Assembly: GCA_015501585.1 (NCBI GenBank)
Contig: JADNRY010000251.1
Coordinates: 1 to 64,000 of the forward strand
Direction of reading: 5' to 3'
Source: Rhodocollybia butyracea
Lineage: Eukaryota; Basidiomycota; Agaricomycetes; Agaricales; Omphalotaceae
DNA length: 64,000 nucleotides
Below are positions 1 through 12,954 of the stretch, one piece after another. Made by a program: the position numbers and the translations under genes. The notes beneath the pieces were generated by a model. It was not told the origin of the DNA, made no database searches, and saw nothing but the letters and a program-made list of their open reading frames with translations. The number at the start of each line of letters is the position of its first letter. Position 1 is the first letter of the stretch.

Positions 1-445
1 CTGGGTGACGCTGGGTTACGCCTGTTAGATTTATGGTCAGGCTATCTTTATGTTGATTACCCCTCATTTGACAAGTTCCTTTGGCCTCCATACAGCTCTA
101 TTATATATCTACTTAGCTTTGAATACACACTATCTCTTTATTAGTTATTTTACATGAGACAGTGCGAACGATGGGGTCCATTAGCTCCAATGACAGGGTT
201 GTGCTAACTACAACCTCCAAGTTTGTGCTAAGTCCTTGAAAGGTCGCACTAAGTATGTTATAAGGTTACGCTAAATGTAGCAAAGGTCACGCACAATATA
301 GCAATGGTCACGCTAAATCTACCAAAGGACACTTCAAGGTTACGCTAAATGTACATAAGGTTACGCCAGGGTGACGCTATATGTACATAAGGCTACGCTG
401 GGGTGACGCTAAATGTACATAAGGTTACGCTGGGTGACGCTAAAT
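1..445. repeat. Degenerate tandem repeat flanking CACTA-1 (left side)
   Basis: Short units of the type GGTTACGCTAAATGTACATAA and GGGTGACGCTGGGTTACGCC recur at 1-30 and more densely at 225-445. The same unit resumes at 47250-47400, directly beyond the other end of CACTA-1, so the array was probably continuous before the element landed in it. The stretch 35-220 has no clear unit and no confident coding potential. Confidence 0.75.
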
Positions 446-469
446 CACTACGGGAAGGAAAAACAATTG

Positions 470-1010
470 ATTTGATTGTCCAAAACACAATCTAAATGAT
501 TGTCTTGCACTCATATTGATTGTCTGAACCATTCTTAATGATTGTCCAGGTTACTCAAAAAGATTGTCTTATACCTTTATATTGATTGTCTGAACCAACT
601 TTATTGATTGTCTTATATCTTTATATTGATTGTCTGAACCAATTTTATTGATTGTCTGAACCAATCTTAATGATTGGCTAAATCACTCTTAAAGGTTGTC
701 TGAACTACTTTCAATGATTGTCCTAACCTTTCAATATGATAGTCTGAACCACTCTATATAACAGTTCTGAGCTATCTAAATCATTGTCAAAACCACTCCA
801 AATGATGGTATAAAACAATCAAATTGACTGTTCAGAACAATCAAAAAGATTGTTTTTGGAAATGGGTTCGCAGTGTCTTGAGACAATCATTTGGATTGAC
901 CAGCAATCACTCTGAGTGCCTTGAACAATCATTTGAACTGCCTTGGACACTCTTTCTAAGTGTCATGGGCAATCATTCTAAGTGTGTGTAACATTCATTT
1001 TGAGCATATC
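470..1010. repeat. CACTA-1 left subterminal repeat block
   Basis: The motif AATGATTGTCT, and variants such as GATTGTCTGAACCA, recurs many times in alternating orientation just inside the CACTACGGG terminus. Such subterminal motif clusters typically bind the CACTA-encoded DNA-binding protein. No ORF of note is present. Confidence 0.8.
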
Positions 1011-3416
1011 TAAAGGATCTTGTATAGCAATAAAAGTACATCTATGTACATCTACTACATGCTGATGCTTCTACTTATCCCCAATTCCCACTTAGATAAG
1101 AGGGTCAAGAGCAGAATCAAAGATTAAACACCTACAGGTGTCTTGCTGGAGTAACAATCAGCGGAAGAATGAATAGGAGATATATAAAGGCTTACTTGAT
1201 GCACGTAGCGAGTTTGTCAAACCATGGCTGCCAGAGGCAGCGGAAAGAATTGTCAACTGTCAACGGTCCAACCCCAGATGGGTAGATCAGTACAAAAAAA
1301 GTGAACGTGAGGAGCGGGAACTTACGGCGGAACTGTTGAATTTTTTTGTTGAGCTCATCGTGGAGACGTGGGCTACCTGACTGGTGACAGCTTACAGCTG
1401 TAGCCTACGCAGTGCTGCATCCACTCCTTCTCATCGAGCAACTCAACCGGCACCTCACCAAACCGACTGGCCACTCCTCCGCTGAACCTCTGCGTTCTAA
1501 CCGCGGTGGCACACCCGCATCTCCAAGTCCAGAATCATCGCGTGTCAGTATCGTTATCGAAATACAAAAGTTACGACTACGCTACGCCATTACACAAACC
1601 GTTGCCCGTACTGATGTCCACATTGAATGACCTTTCTGCAAACGAGTCGAAGACGCACTAACCTGCCACCTCAATGACGGAATCAATCTTTCTGCGAACG
1701 AGTCAAAGATGCACTAACCTGCCACCCTCGATGACACTGTCCAAACTGGACAGTTCCAGTGACATCATCAATATTGCAACTCTGACAGGATGTACAAAGA
1801 AGCCAGAAGGAAAGAAGTACGAGATGACAAAACAGGCAAAGGTATCTTCGAGACAAATGGCGAGCTGATGAACGGCGGTCAACAAGGGATGTTGCCAAAT
1901 TGGAGGGGTTACTGCCTTTGTCATTGCTAGCGTTGAGAGGAAGGGGCTACGCCGTCCCAACCGTGACGTGTCCCCTGATGAAGAGGTTGGGCATTGAGCT
2001 GAGGGACCAGAAGCGAGGAGAATGGTTGTAGCCTGATTCGAGTGGCCTCACAACGGCGGCTGGCACTATGTCAAGACAATCCAGCCGCCGATGGAGTTTA
2101 CTACCAGAGGAAGGAAAGGGATGGAGGAATGAGAGAGGTAAAGGAGGGTATTTAACCGGAAACACGTGCCTGAATGTGCTCAGAAGGATCCACGGTCGTA
2201 GACCCTGATTCAACGAGGCTTCGAGGCTGTTGAAGGAGAGGTTACGTTGGCCGGGGTGCTTGTGCAGTGGATTGAAAGGATGATGTCAAATCGTGTTCAT
2301 TATGGAGAAGCTCAAGTAAAAGCAAAGGTAACGTTCAAGGAAAAATAACTGATTTAACAATTTCCGACAAGTCTGAACGAAAAAACTCACCGCGATCAAA
2401 GACTTTGAATTGGTCAGGAAACCCTATTTTCATGTGAGAAATTTTGACTCGAAGATGGCTTCCTTTCCCAGCATGCAACAAAAAAGGGCGGCAGAGAGGG
2501 CAATGGGCGTTGGTGGTGGTGGTGGTGCTGCGGTAAGTTCAACTGACATGACAGTCATGTGATCTGTCAAACTCGTTCCGTTCATTCCGATTGTTCCGGT
2601 TGTCATACCGTCCAACTTTGACAGCTGAATACAAAATTGTTCTTATTGATCTCGTTTGCATGTAAATAAAGATGATGTCGGCACCATTTTCAGCGGCGCT
2701 GCTCAGTACTTGGTGCTTACGCTCACCATTGTTGTCAGTAGCGCGGTGAACGGCAGGGCCCGCTACCTCCAGAGGCAAACATTCAAATTCCTGTTATCAA
2801 CTTAATTGAATGAGGAATTCTCAATCTCTCATCAGCTAAGGACTAACTTAGACAGTAGGATCAACATTTAACGGCAGGCAAAAAGCAATTATATGCATAG
2901 TCAACCGTTGAAGCTCGGAAAGGGGGCATATTTGCAGCGGGTGCACATGCCCCTGCAAAAGGATCAATAGCTTTGTCTACCGAGTGTAAGCGGAACGAGT
3001 ATTTAAGAAGAGATCAGAGAATATCTTGATAAGCAGCTTCACCAGCATCGATGGAAGAGGGTTCCACTGTGATTAGAGTGGAGTACACTAACCTGAGTGC
3101 TTGAAAAAAAATGAATGAACCTGAACGGAAACCCGGATTCAACACCATTGCATGGCCTAGCTCCAGTAAAACCCTACCGCAGGAAATGCCCCAAACAACA
3201 TGCCCCTGGTCAAACTGGGGCGCCCGCCGCCCTATTCCAGCGATGTCATTGATTAAATAGTTCTGTGTACTTTAGCATCTGGAATATAAATTGAGCCTGT
3301 TCTTTCTTTTGTGCTCTCATTTTACTCCCTCTCTTCTCATTCTGTCTCTCTCTAACAGTCATTAATTCTGTACAATGGGTATGTACAAATCTAATCAGCT
3401 GCGGCCTAGGGCTTGC
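1011..3416. other. CACTA-1 left interior without a recognisable gene
   Basis: Only short ORFs in conflicting frames are present. A 47-bp direct duplication (TGCRAACGAGTCRAAGAYGC type) lies at about 1637-1730. A short coding-looking stretch on the plus strand at about 3120-3230 ends in a stop near 3231 and has no recognisable family. It may be the remnant of an element-encoded gene, but I cannot support a product. Confidence 0.4.
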
Positions 3417-3930
3417 GACCGTACTGTATACGGTCACGGCCGTGTGTTTTACGGACCGTTTCAAAAACGGAAGTACCTGTACCGTACCGTATAAGAAAAT
3501 TCTCAATGCCTTCATGTTACGTGACTGTATTTTACGGCCGTTAACGGTCACGCATGGTCGTAATAGATATTGTACTGCCTATAATTACAGTACATAATTC
3601 AATCTTGAATGAATTCAGCCTCGTAAGAAAGCTGGGGATCAAGAACTGTAGTTGTTCCAGGTTGTGCACAACTTACACAGCCCAAGTAAAGTAGCAAGGG
3701 CAAGGAGCAACATGCGCATGCGGTGGCGGCGGTGAATTCATAATCCTAAGTGTGTTCATGAATTTATTCCGGCGTGGCATGTCCATTGACTTGGGCGCTT
3801 GAAACGGTCCGTACTGGTACATACGGTACGGTCAAACACGGCGTTAACCGTACCGCAGACCGTCCCGTGGAACTTCAGAGCAAGAGGAAGTACCGTAGAC
3901 CGTAGGTTACGGTCACGGTGGTAAGCCCTA
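3417..3930. mobile_element. hAT-like MITE
   Basis: The left end reads TAGGGCTTGCGACCGTACTG and the right end, reversed, TAGGGCTTACCACCGTGACC. The interior is rich in ACGGTACGG and ACGGCCGT motifs. CAGCTGC stands next to the right end and four bases outside the left end, suggesting an 8-bp-type target duplication with small changes. The terminus closely matches the right end of the internal hAT at 28876 (TAGGGCTCTGCACC, reversed), so this MITE was probably mobilised by that family. Confidence 0.7.
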
Positions 3931-3950
3931 CAGCTGCCTCCTCTGATACA

Positions 3951-4133
3951 ATGATAGAACAAAATAGCGATGTCTCCTCGTCATCTTCAAATTTTGTGAA
4001 TGATGGACTCGCCTATTCTCAACTATTCAAAGAGCAACAACTTTCCCCTTCCCAGGTTTTTGACTCCTTTTGTGATATTCCTATGCCCTCCACACCATGC
4101 CGGAAAACTAACCCGGCGTCTCAACATCAGATA
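3951..4133 (+). pseudogene. Ser/Thr-rich coding-like fragment split by CACTA-2
   Basis: An open frame from the ATG at 3951 encodes 61 residues beginning MIEQNSDVSSSSSNF and running up to the CACTA-2 insertion point. Downstream of CACTA-2, at 40807-40870, the sequence continues as short open frames before stops. The composition is coding-like, but I recognise no family. The fragment may be part of a degenerate CACTA-1 gene or a captured host exon. Confidence 0.35.
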
Positions 4134-4199
4134 CACTGGATGCAGGTTCACGTGATTTGCTGTGATATATGCTGAACAAATGTGCAAATCTCACCAAGT

Positions 4200-5540
4200 G
4201 GGAATCACATAATTTTTGATGCTTTTGGTAAAATCATTGTAAAATCATGTCAAAGCTAAGATATATAGATTTGTCATTAGATATTTACAAGGGGCAGAAG
4301 TTATTCTGGAGGTATAATGGAAACATGGTGCTTAAAGTCAATATAAAATGCTTGTATGTCATCTGTTCCTAGTACAATATACCAAAAAGATACAGAAAAG
4401 TTATGCAAAACATCTTCACCTAACTTATGGGAAGTTGCTTTCTGGTTTTTTTACCTATAAGGTGCCAGAATTGTGAGAAATGTATGTTGAGAATATGATG
4501 ATATATAATATTTATATGTCATCCATTCCTTGTACTATATACAAGAAACATACAGAAAAGTTATGCAAAACATCTACTATAAAAGTTGCTTTCTGGGTTT
4601 TACCAATAATGAGCCAGAATTGTGAAGGATGTATGCTGAGCATATAAAGATATATAATGCTTATATATCACACATTCTTTGTGCTATATATGAAAAACAT
4701 ACAGAAAAGTTTTGCAAAACATCTCCTATAATTCCACTTAACTTACTGGAAGTTGCTTTCTGGGTTTTTACCTATAACAAGCCAGAATTGCAAAGGATGT
4801 ATGCTGAACAAATGAGCACAATTAATACTCAAACTATTCAAATGCATCTTCATAATTAATCACAAGAGCTGGTGATTACATTTTGAAAATATGCTAAAGA
4901 TAAATGTTAAAGTTATGTCAACACAGGCTCATGTAAGCTGTTTTATGAACAATGAAACTATAATGAACATATGAATGGTTAATATCACTGTTAATCCATT
5001 GTAAATGTGGCAAGTTTGGGTATAAATGTGGGGGAGCTATGATGTATGTGATTAGCATAATTTCACTGTAATCATTACCACATACAGGGAATACATCTGT
5101 AAACTATTATACCTATGATATCATACACATTTACTATCTGTTCACAATGAGGATACTGCATTATTAAAAAAACATGGGGTTTAAACACAATAAATAATGA
5201 GGAAACTATGATAACTTTGACATCTGCACTGATCTATATATTCATCATTACTTTAGCAGATTTGGATGATCTGATAGAAAATGTACAAAGGACAAGTGTG
5301 GATGTTATTGATTTTTGAGTTGCAAGTTGGGGTCTAATGATGTGGCAACATGGGGGATATATGAGTTGTCAATTATATGATAGAATTATGTTAAAAAGTA
5401 CATGAATGTGACAATGATTTTTGCAAACAATTGTGGGCAATGATATAGAAATAGTGTGCGAAGTATGCAAAAGGTGTAGCAAAGTGATACCAAATAAATT
5501 TTTGTAAAATTTCTACAAAACAAAGAAATAATGTTGAAGA
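4200..5540. other. AT-rich outer arm of CACTA-2
   Basis: This AT-rich stretch contains three or four diverged copies of a segment of about 120-150 bp (GTATGCTGARCATAT, TACAGAAAAGTTATGCAAAACA, GAAGTTGCTTTCTGGKTTTT) at 4320-4850. It is mirrored at 39400-40740. No gene is recognised. Confidence 0.6.
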
Positions 5541-5559
5541 AATGTTAAGTTGTGCACAT

Positions 5560-5977
5560 TGCTGGAGTATAATCTGGTATCTAGTGTTAGCCTGGATATT
5601 GCATATCTGGTGGCCATCTGTAGCCATGGTGGAGCATATCTCACACATGTGTATAGCCACAGCAGTGTATAGTGCTTTGGTTAAACATATCCAGTACATG
5701 TATGTTGCCTTGGTGTAATTTGACTGGTACATATTTGGTGCCTATCTGTAGCCTTGGTGGAGTGTATCCAGTACATATCTGGTGCCTTGGTGTAACATGA
5801 CTGATACCTATTTGTTGCTGCAGTGCTGTATACCTGGTGTGTATCTGGAGCCGTGGTGGGGCATATCTGGTACATATCTGGTGCCTTGGTGTAACATAAC
5901 TGGTACCTATGAGTACCCTCAGGCTGGTGGCTATCTGGTGCCTTGGTAGAACATATCCAGTACATGCATGTTGCCTT
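5560..5977. repeat. CACTA-2 subterminal minisatellite, type 1 (left part)
   Basis: The unit CATATCTGGTGCCTTGGTGTAA and its variant TGACTGGTACCTATCTGTAG repeat with little spacing. They continue at 16453-17340 after the copia insertion and are mirrored at 38080-39380. They are the likely binding sites for the element's transposase accessory protein. ORFs across them are low-complexity translations of the repeat, not genes. Confidence 0.7.
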
Positions 5978-6318
5978 TATTGAAGGTTGTGAAATACTTA
6001 GTGAATTATTGGTGGAGTTTAAGTGCTTGCTAGTTGTGGGGGTAGTTCTTAATTATCATGAACTGGGTCCCTCGAGCCTATATTTATAGGGATAAACTAG
6101 TACATGGGAAACTATGTAATAAGCTTGCTGCGGAATGCTGCGGAATGACTGTGCATTGCTGCGCATGACTCTACATGACTAGATATGACTCAATATGACT
6201 TTACTTAACTAGCTATGACTTATGTCCAATGTATCAAATACCGTGAACCGAATATGAGTCATAATGACTCGCCGTGATTCCACATGAGTTTAGGATAGTT
6301 TCCGTTGATATTACAACA
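5978..6318 (-). repeat. Copia-1 3' LTR
   Basis: In element orientation the LTR runs from TGTTGTAATATC to CCTTCAATA. It matches the other LTR over 341 bp except at 6028 and 6115. Both differences are T here against C in a CpG in the other copy. Confidence 0.95.
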
Positions 6319-6333
6319 CTCCCCCTCAAGCGG
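6319..6333 (-). promoter_or_regulatory. Copia-1 polypurine tract
   Basis: On the minus strand CCGCTTGAGGGGGAG directly abuts the 3' LTR. This is the usual position of the plus-strand DNA primer in copia elements. It overlaps the end of the RNase H coding frame. Confidence 0.85.
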
Positions 6334-8290
6334 AAATTAGTCCAAGACTCTTTGCAAAATACTTCACCTTTGAACTTGTCAAAGCTTTGGTGAAGATATC
6401 AGCTACCATTTCCTCTGTAGGACAATAGACCAATTGAATAGTGCCGTCTTGAATACATTGGCGGATAAAATGATATTGGATATCAATGTGTTTGGTCCTT
6501 GCATGAAATTGTCCAAGTTCAGAGTTGGCCAAAGCAATGGCACCTTGATTATCACCATAGATAATAAATGGCTGATCAATGGGATGGAATAATTCTTCCA
6601 GAAATTGACGAAGCCATAGTGCTTCCTTTGCTGCATATGTCAAAGCAACATATTCAGCTTCAACAGTTGACAGAGTGACAAGCTCTTGTTTCTTGTTACT
6701 CCAAGAAATAGCTCCCCCATCAATAATAAATGCATAACCAGAGATTGCATGCCGCATCTCCTGGCTCATGCCATCTGCATCACTGTATATTTCCAGTCCA
6801 GTTTTCTTACCTCCCAAGGTAAGTTTCCAGTGTTTTGTTCCCTGTAAGTAGTGGAATACCCGCTTGAGTGACTCCCAATGAACAGGTCCTGGATTATCTA
6901 GAAATTGTGAGTGTTGTGACACAGAAAAAGATATATCTGGTCGTGTTCCTCGCGCCAGCCAGTTTATCTTTCCGTTTCCTTTCCGGTATGGCACTTTTGC
7001 CATTTTGTTTATCTCCACTGGGTCTGTGGGACAATCATCCTTTGAAAGTCGCACATTTGGATCCATAGGCATAGACAATGGTTTGCAATCTGCCATGTTC
7101 ATTTCCTTCAATGCAGCTTCAATGAAAGCTTGCTGGGACAATGAAATGGTTTGGTTCTCTCGGTCTCTTTCAACCTTCATACCAAGCAACCAATTAATTG
7201 GGCCTAATTTTGTGATCTTGAATCGTTCTGCAACTAGGTCTTGTGTTTCCTGAATTAAAGCTGCAGAGTTCCCAGTAATGGTGACATCATCAACATGAAC
7301 AGCTAAAATAGCTATGTCATCATTGACAACTCGCTTGTAAACTGCATGATCCTTCTCCATAGGAGAGAATCCCAGCTCCACAAGGTTGTTTGTTAACATT
7401 TCATACCATTTTCGACCTGATTGTTTAAGGCCATATAAAGTTTTCTTCAGCTTCAGAACATATCTAGTTCTGTCAGCAAACTCTATGTCTGGTGGTTGAT
7501 CCATGTAGATTTGTTCATTGTCTTCAAATGTAGCATTTAAGTATGCTCCATGAAAATCAAAGACTTCAATATCCCAGTTGTTTCGGGCTGCCATGTTGAG
7601 AATTATCCTGAGTGATTCCATCTTTGCAACAGGTGCAAATGTTTCATAAAAATCTACTCCCTCAACTTGTGTGAATCCTTTTGCCACAAGTCTGGCTTTA
7701 TACTTGTCAATATTCCCATCCTTCAATTTGAGCTTCAGTGCCCATTTGCAGTCCACAACATTATGGTCTGCAGGTCTTCGGACAACTTCCCAGGTTCCTG
7801 CTTCCAATAGTGTCTTTAGCTCAATGCCTCGAGCTTCCTCCCATCTTTTCCTCTTCTTGGCCTCTTCATAAGTGGGATCAATGCTTACAGCTTCCATTGC
7901 TGCTGCAAGTCCAAAAACAGCTTGATTGAGTCCTCCTGCTATATCCTTTCCTATATCAGGGATTTGTACACCAGGAGTTACTAATGGTGCACTAGGTCTA
8001 TTATCAGTTCTTCCCTCTCCAGTAATAAGGTCCTGCACTTTGCGTGTTGCAGTGCGCTTGCGTTTCCCTTCCAGAATATTTCCCTCATCAACACTGGAGT
8101 TGATCAGTTTTCCTAAGTGATCTTTGGGTGGTGCATTTTGTGAAGTAGAAGTAGGATTTATTGTGGTAGTAGGAGCTGTTGTTTGAGAAGGTTTTGGAGA
8201 GTTTGGAATTTCTGTGTTGTCTGGTTTGGTGGGGTTCGGAATGAATCCTTCATTCTACCCCTCATACCGAATTCCACCAGGTACAAATGT
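6326..8290 (-). pseudogene. Copia-1 pol, reverse transcriptase and RNase H part
   Basis: The open frame from 8038 down to 6326 encodes 570 residues, and the homologous frame extends upstream to about 8290 past an in-frame TAG near 8256. RVT_2 motifs are in order: YKARLVAKGF, TFAPVAKMESLR, HGAYLNA, LKKTLYGLKQS and the catalytic VHVDD. RNase H follows with YSDAD, STVEAEYVAL and YGDNQGAIAL, ending close to the LTR as expected for Ty1/copia. It is separated from the integrase part by a frameshift, which lost a few codons before the WPDTQKISVER segment. The RT itself looks intact, but it could not be made as part of a normal polyprotein. Confidence 0.93.
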
Positions 8291-8322
8291 TGACGCGTCT
8301 TGATCAAATTTGATACTTCTTT

Positions 8323-8766
8323 CTACAGAAATTTTCTGAGTATCTGGCCACTTGACTCAAGATCAAATCCCAGCCAATGTCCAATATTTGCTTGGCCTTC
8401 AAGTTTTGTATTGCCATCTTCATATACCCATACCTTGGCTCCCCATTCCCGGAGATTTGATAAATTTGGCTTTTCACCAAACATAATCTCATAAGGTGTT
8501 TTATCCTTCAATGCTCTTGTTACTGATCTATTTTTCAACCAAATTGCATGTTTCAAAGCCTCTCCCCACAAGTTTTTGGGTAATCCACTTGCATGAAACA
8601 TTGCACGGATTCGTTCAAGGAGAGTCCGGTTAAGTCTTTCTGAGACTCCATTATGCTCTGGTGTATCATGAACAGTAAGGTTTCGAGTTATTCCTTCTTC
8701 AGCCAAATATTGATTGAATAATCTGCCCAGATATTCCCCTCCTCTGTCTGATCCTAACATTTTTAC
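8323..8766 (-). pseudogene. Copia-1 pol, integrase C-terminal part
   Basis: This frame begins just after the in-frame TGA at 8767-8769 and includes MLGSDRGGEYLGRLF, PEHNGVSERLNRTLLERIR and NLWGEALKHAIWLKN. These are the conserved end of the integrase core (with the catalytic Glu in EHNGVSER) and the copia integrase C-terminus. It is collinear with the upstream frame, so only the single stop separates them. It ends in a frameshift at about 8330. Confidence 0.9.
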
Positions 8767-9994
8767 TCAGATCTCTTTTTGTGTCCATAACCATGCACAA
8801 AATTGCTTAAATGCATCAAAAGTCTCATCCTTTGTTGCCAGAAGATAAGCCATGGACCATCTAGAATGATCATCTGTGAATGAACAGTAGCAATGTTTAT
8901 GACGAGGAGTTTGTACTGGGGATGGTCCCCATACATCAGAATGGATATGATCACCAATATTTGCTGCCCTTTTCTGATCCCTTTCCTTCTTGACTGGTTT
9001 CCGGGTCTTCTTTGCATATTCACATATATCACATGTTTTCACTGGTTCCTTTTCATCTAGTTCAATGCCTTCAATAAGACCATCCTGAACCATTTTTCTG
9101 CAAGCTTCTGGTGCAATGTGACCAAGTCGACGGTGTAATTCATTCACTGTCACTTTCACACTATTAGCTGCCATGCCATAGGTTTGATCAGGTTCATGAT
9201 GGACCTGATATAGCCCATTGTTGCAGTTTACTTGCCCCAACAATTTATCTTTCTCATCATATATTTTGCAAAATTGATTGCGGAATATGATAGAACATCC
9301 AGATGCTGCAATTTTGCCCACTGATATGAGTGTCACACTCAACGTTGGTGCATATAAAACATCTTTAATTAAAATTGTTGTCCGTTTCTTTTTACCAGGA
9401 ATTGTGATCCGCATGTCGCCTCGTCCAACTGCCTCAAAGGTTCCACTGTCAGCAGACCTAATATCTTTGGGGGCAATGGGAACAAAGTTGATAAACTTCT
9501 CCCTATATGGGGACATATGGCGTGATGCACCTGAGTCATAGAGCCCAGTAATACCTCCTATATTCTTGTCAGCATTTGCAAGATAACTAAAATTATACCT
9601 GGTCTGTGCTCTTCCTAGCACATCAATTTCCTGATATTCAACATCCCCTTGCTCTTGTATAGCATTTGGGTCAGGTACTTCAAGTTGAACTAGGATAGGT
9701 CCTTCCTGTGATTTTAGACAAGTTTCCTTCTTGTCATACCAATCCTCTACCTCTTGTAGGTCAGGGATTTCTTCTTCATCAATGTCACTGAACCATGCCT
9801 CATCATTGTCAGGCTCGGCTGTGCGCCAATCTCCCAAATCATCATCAATTGATGTGGAGATACTCTGAAGATCTGGCATTGAATTACCATCTTCAGACCT
9901 TGTTTCTTGGGTAAGCACTGTTTCAGCACTGGATTTACTGCCCTCTTCATTGAAGGCCCATAGGATCTCATCATTTTCATAGATGGTTCCCCAT
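8767..9994 (-). pseudogene. Copia-1 pol, protease and integrase N-terminal part
   Basis: The frame carries an aspartic protease signature (GLYDSGASRHMSP) and then the gag-pre-integrase zinc motif (ELHRRLGHIAPEACRKM ... TCDICEYAKK). The start of the integrase core follows (HIHSDVWGPSP, SFTDDHSRWSMAYLL). It stops at a TGA (8767-8769), consistent with a C-to-T change of an Arg codon, although the original codon is inferred. Upstream it is joined to gag across the foldback insertion: deleting 9995-14961 plus one AT gives an uninterrupted gag-pol frame. Confidence 0.93.
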
Positions 9995-10009
9995 CAGGAA
10001 AAGGCTAAT

Positions 10010-10290
10010 AGACTCAAGCCAACTTGAGCCAACTTGAGGCCAACTTGAGTATATTTGCCAACTTGAGGCCAACCTGAGTATATTTGTCAACTTGAGGTTG
10101 ACATGGGCCAACTTGAGTATATTTGTCAACTTGAGGTTGACCTGGGCCAACTTGAGTAGATTTGCCAACTTGAGGCTAACCTGGGTCAACTTGAGTAGAT
10201 TTGTTAGCTTGAGATCAACCAGGGTCAACCTCAGTAGATTTGTCAACTTGAGGTTAACTTGAGATTAACTGAAGTCAACTTGAGCTTAAC
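10010..10290. repeat. Subterminal CAACTTGAGG repeats of the foldback element (left)
   Basis: The decamer-like motif CAACTTGAGG, with variants such as GTCAACTTGAGGTTGACCTG, is repeated about a dozen times. A more diverged counterpart lies near the opposite end at 14680-14830 (GACTTGAGTTGCCTTGAAG). The 89-aa ORF across it is a translation of the repeat. Confidence 0.75.
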
Positions 10291-10469
10291 CTGGTATAAG
10301 GCATGTACTGAGCTCAACTGTAGAGTAGTAATGCCCAAAGTTGCTATTTGAGTTGAACTTGAATGAGGTGTAGGTTTAAAAAAGATCAATTGTGTAGACA
10401 GAGGTCAATAGGTATCTAGACAAATTCTATACAACTGGGGGTAGTGTGGGATGGGACCAGGGTAGGAAA

Positions 10470-12560
10470 GTGCAAAGACAGGAAGTGAATAAAGGAACAT
10501 AGAGAGGCTCCCTAGAGACTGTGAACGTGCCCTACATTGAAAATGAGTGAAAACCAAGGGAGAGATGGCAAAAAACATCAAAAATCACCTAAGTGAGACT
10601 GACCAGGGGGAGATGACCCAGATGGAAAGTGACCAGGAAGTGAGTAGAGGAGCATAGAGAGGGTCCTAAGCGAATGTGAATGGGCCCTACCTCGGAAAAA
10701 TTGAGTGAAAATTGAAGGAGTTATGGCAAAAACATTGAAAATCACCTATATGACGAGAGAGTGATGGAAAAAGTTGGGAATTGCTCTAGCGTGAGTAAGG
10801 CGATAGTGAGGGGGTACCTAGGGGATCTAAACGAGCCCTGGACGAAAGAAATCGAATGGAAACTGATGGAAATATGGCAAAAACAGCGAAAATCACCTAA
10901 GTGAGACTGACCAGGGGGAGATGAACAAGATGGAAAGTGACCAGGAAGTGAGTGGAGGAGCATGGAGAGGGTCCTAAGCAAATGTGAACGGGCCCTACCT
11001 CGGAAAAATTGAGTGAAAATTGAAGGAGTTATGGCAAAAACATTGAAAATCACCTATATGACGAGAGAGAGATGGAAAAAGTTGGGAATTGCTCTAGCGT
11101 GAGTAAGGCAATAGTGAGGGGGTACCTAGGGATCCAAACGAGCCCTGGACGAATGAAATCGAATGGAAACTGATGAAAATATGGCAAAAACAGCGAAAAT
11201 CACCTAAGTGAGACTGACCAGGGGGAGATGAACAAGATGGAAAGTGACCAGGAAGTGAGTGGAGGAGCATGGGGAGGGTCCTAAGCGAGTGTGAACGGGC
11301 CCTACCTCGGAAAAATTGAGTGAAAATTGAAGGAGTTATGGCAAAAACATTGAAAATCACCTATTGATGAGAGAGCGATGGAAAAGGTTGGGAATTTCTC
11401 TGGCGTGAGTAGGACGATAGTGAGTGGGTACCTAGGGGATCTAAACGAGCCCCGGACGAAAGAAATTGAATAAGAACTGATGGAAATATGGTAAAAACAG
11501 CGAAAATCACCTAAGTGAGACTGACCAGGGGGAGATGACCAAGATGGAAAGTGACCAAGAAGTGAGTGGAGGAGCATGGAAAGGGTCCTAAGCGAGTGTG
11601 AACGGGCCCTACCTCGGAAACATTGAGTGAAAATTGAAGGAGTTATGGCAAAAACATTGAAAATCACCTATTGATGAGAGAGCGATGGAAAAGGTTGGGA
11701 ATTTCTCTGGCGTGAGTACGACGATAGTGAGTGGGTACCTAGGGGATCTAAACGAGCCCCGGACGAAAGAAATTGAATAAGAACTGATGGAAATATGGTA
11801 AAAACAGCGAAAATCACCTAAGTGAGACTGACCAGGGGGAGATGACCAAGATGGAAAGTGACCAAGAAGTGAGTAGAGGAGCATGGAGAGGGTCCTAAGC
11901 GAGTGTGAACGGGCCCTACCTCGGAAACATTGAGTGAAAATTGAAGGAGTTATGGCAAAAACATTGAAAATCACCTATTGATGAGAGAGCGATGGAAAAG
12001 GTTGGGAATTTCTCTGGCGTGAGTACGAAGATAGTGAGTGGGTACCTAGGGGATCTAAACGAGCCCCGGACGAAAGAAATTGAATAAGAACTGATGGAAA
12101 TATGGTAAAAACAGCGAAAATCACCTAAGTGAGACTGACCAGGGGGAGATGACCAAGATGGAAAGTGACCAAGAAGTGAGTGGAGGAGCATGGAGAGGGT
12201 CCTAAGCGAATGTGAACGGGCCCTACCTCGGAAAAATTGAGTGAAAATTGAAGGAGTTATGGCAAAAACATTGAAAATCACCTATATGATGAGAGAGTGA
12301 TGGAAAAAGTTGGGAATTGCTCTAGCGTGAGTAAGGCAATAGTGAAGGGGTACCTAGGGGATCTAAACGAGCCCTGGACGAAAGAAATCGAATGGAAACT
12401 GATGGAAATATGGCAAAAACAGCGAAAATCACTTAAGTGAGAATGAACTGAGGAGTGCTGAACAACATGGGGAACTGATCATATGAGATCAAAGCAGCAT
12501 AGAGAATGTCTTTAGGCAATGTGAGTGAGCCCTACTTTGAAGAAATTGCATGAAAACTGC
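10470..12560 (-). repeat. 307-bp satellite array, left
   Basis: Tandem copies are spaced 307 bp apart (for example, the same frame starts at 11667, 11974 and 12281 on the minus strand). Each unit is a dimer of two related segments of about 150 bp, both ending GAAAATCACCTA. One half carries GTACCTAGGGGATCTAAACG and the other GGTCCTAAGCG...GGGCCCTACC. Outer copies are more diverged. The 88-121 aa ORFs in each unit are repeat-derived, with no known domain. Confidence 0.9.
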
Positions 12561-12954
12561 AGGAGATATAGTAAGAAGACAAAAAAAATGCCTAAGTCTG
12601 ATGGTCATGTGTTAACTTATGACAAATCATTCAACTTGCATGTTCTCGCTCCTCCACCATTGTCTCTGGGATTCCCTGCTGTGTTGCCAACAAATCCATC
12701 CACCATTAGTCTTTCTTTATTACCCATTTGTTTTGTTTATTTTCTCACTGTAACTGTATTTCTCGACCGGCCGAGCTTGGACATGGTTAAGATAGCACAG
12801 TTACAGGCAGCTGCCACCTTTCTCGAGGTTCTTTGGAACTGGTCATGATAGAGCGTTGCATTTTTACTCCTTCTTACTGTTCCTCTCTGCCTCTTTAATC
12901 TTGTCTCAGCAACTCCCCATACTGTCTGTCCCACTTAGGTGAGTTTTGGTGTTC
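12561..12954. other. Spacer between satellite arrays
   Basis: About 0.4 kb of non-satellite sequence, including a T-rich stretch at 12650-12760, separates the minus-oriented and plus-oriented arrays. No convincing gene is present. Confidence 0.6.

Noticed and set aside
470..1010. CRISPR-like spaced repeats
   Set aside because: The motif spacing is irregular, both orientations occur, spacers are not unique, and the location next to a CACTA terminus in a fungal genome explains them.
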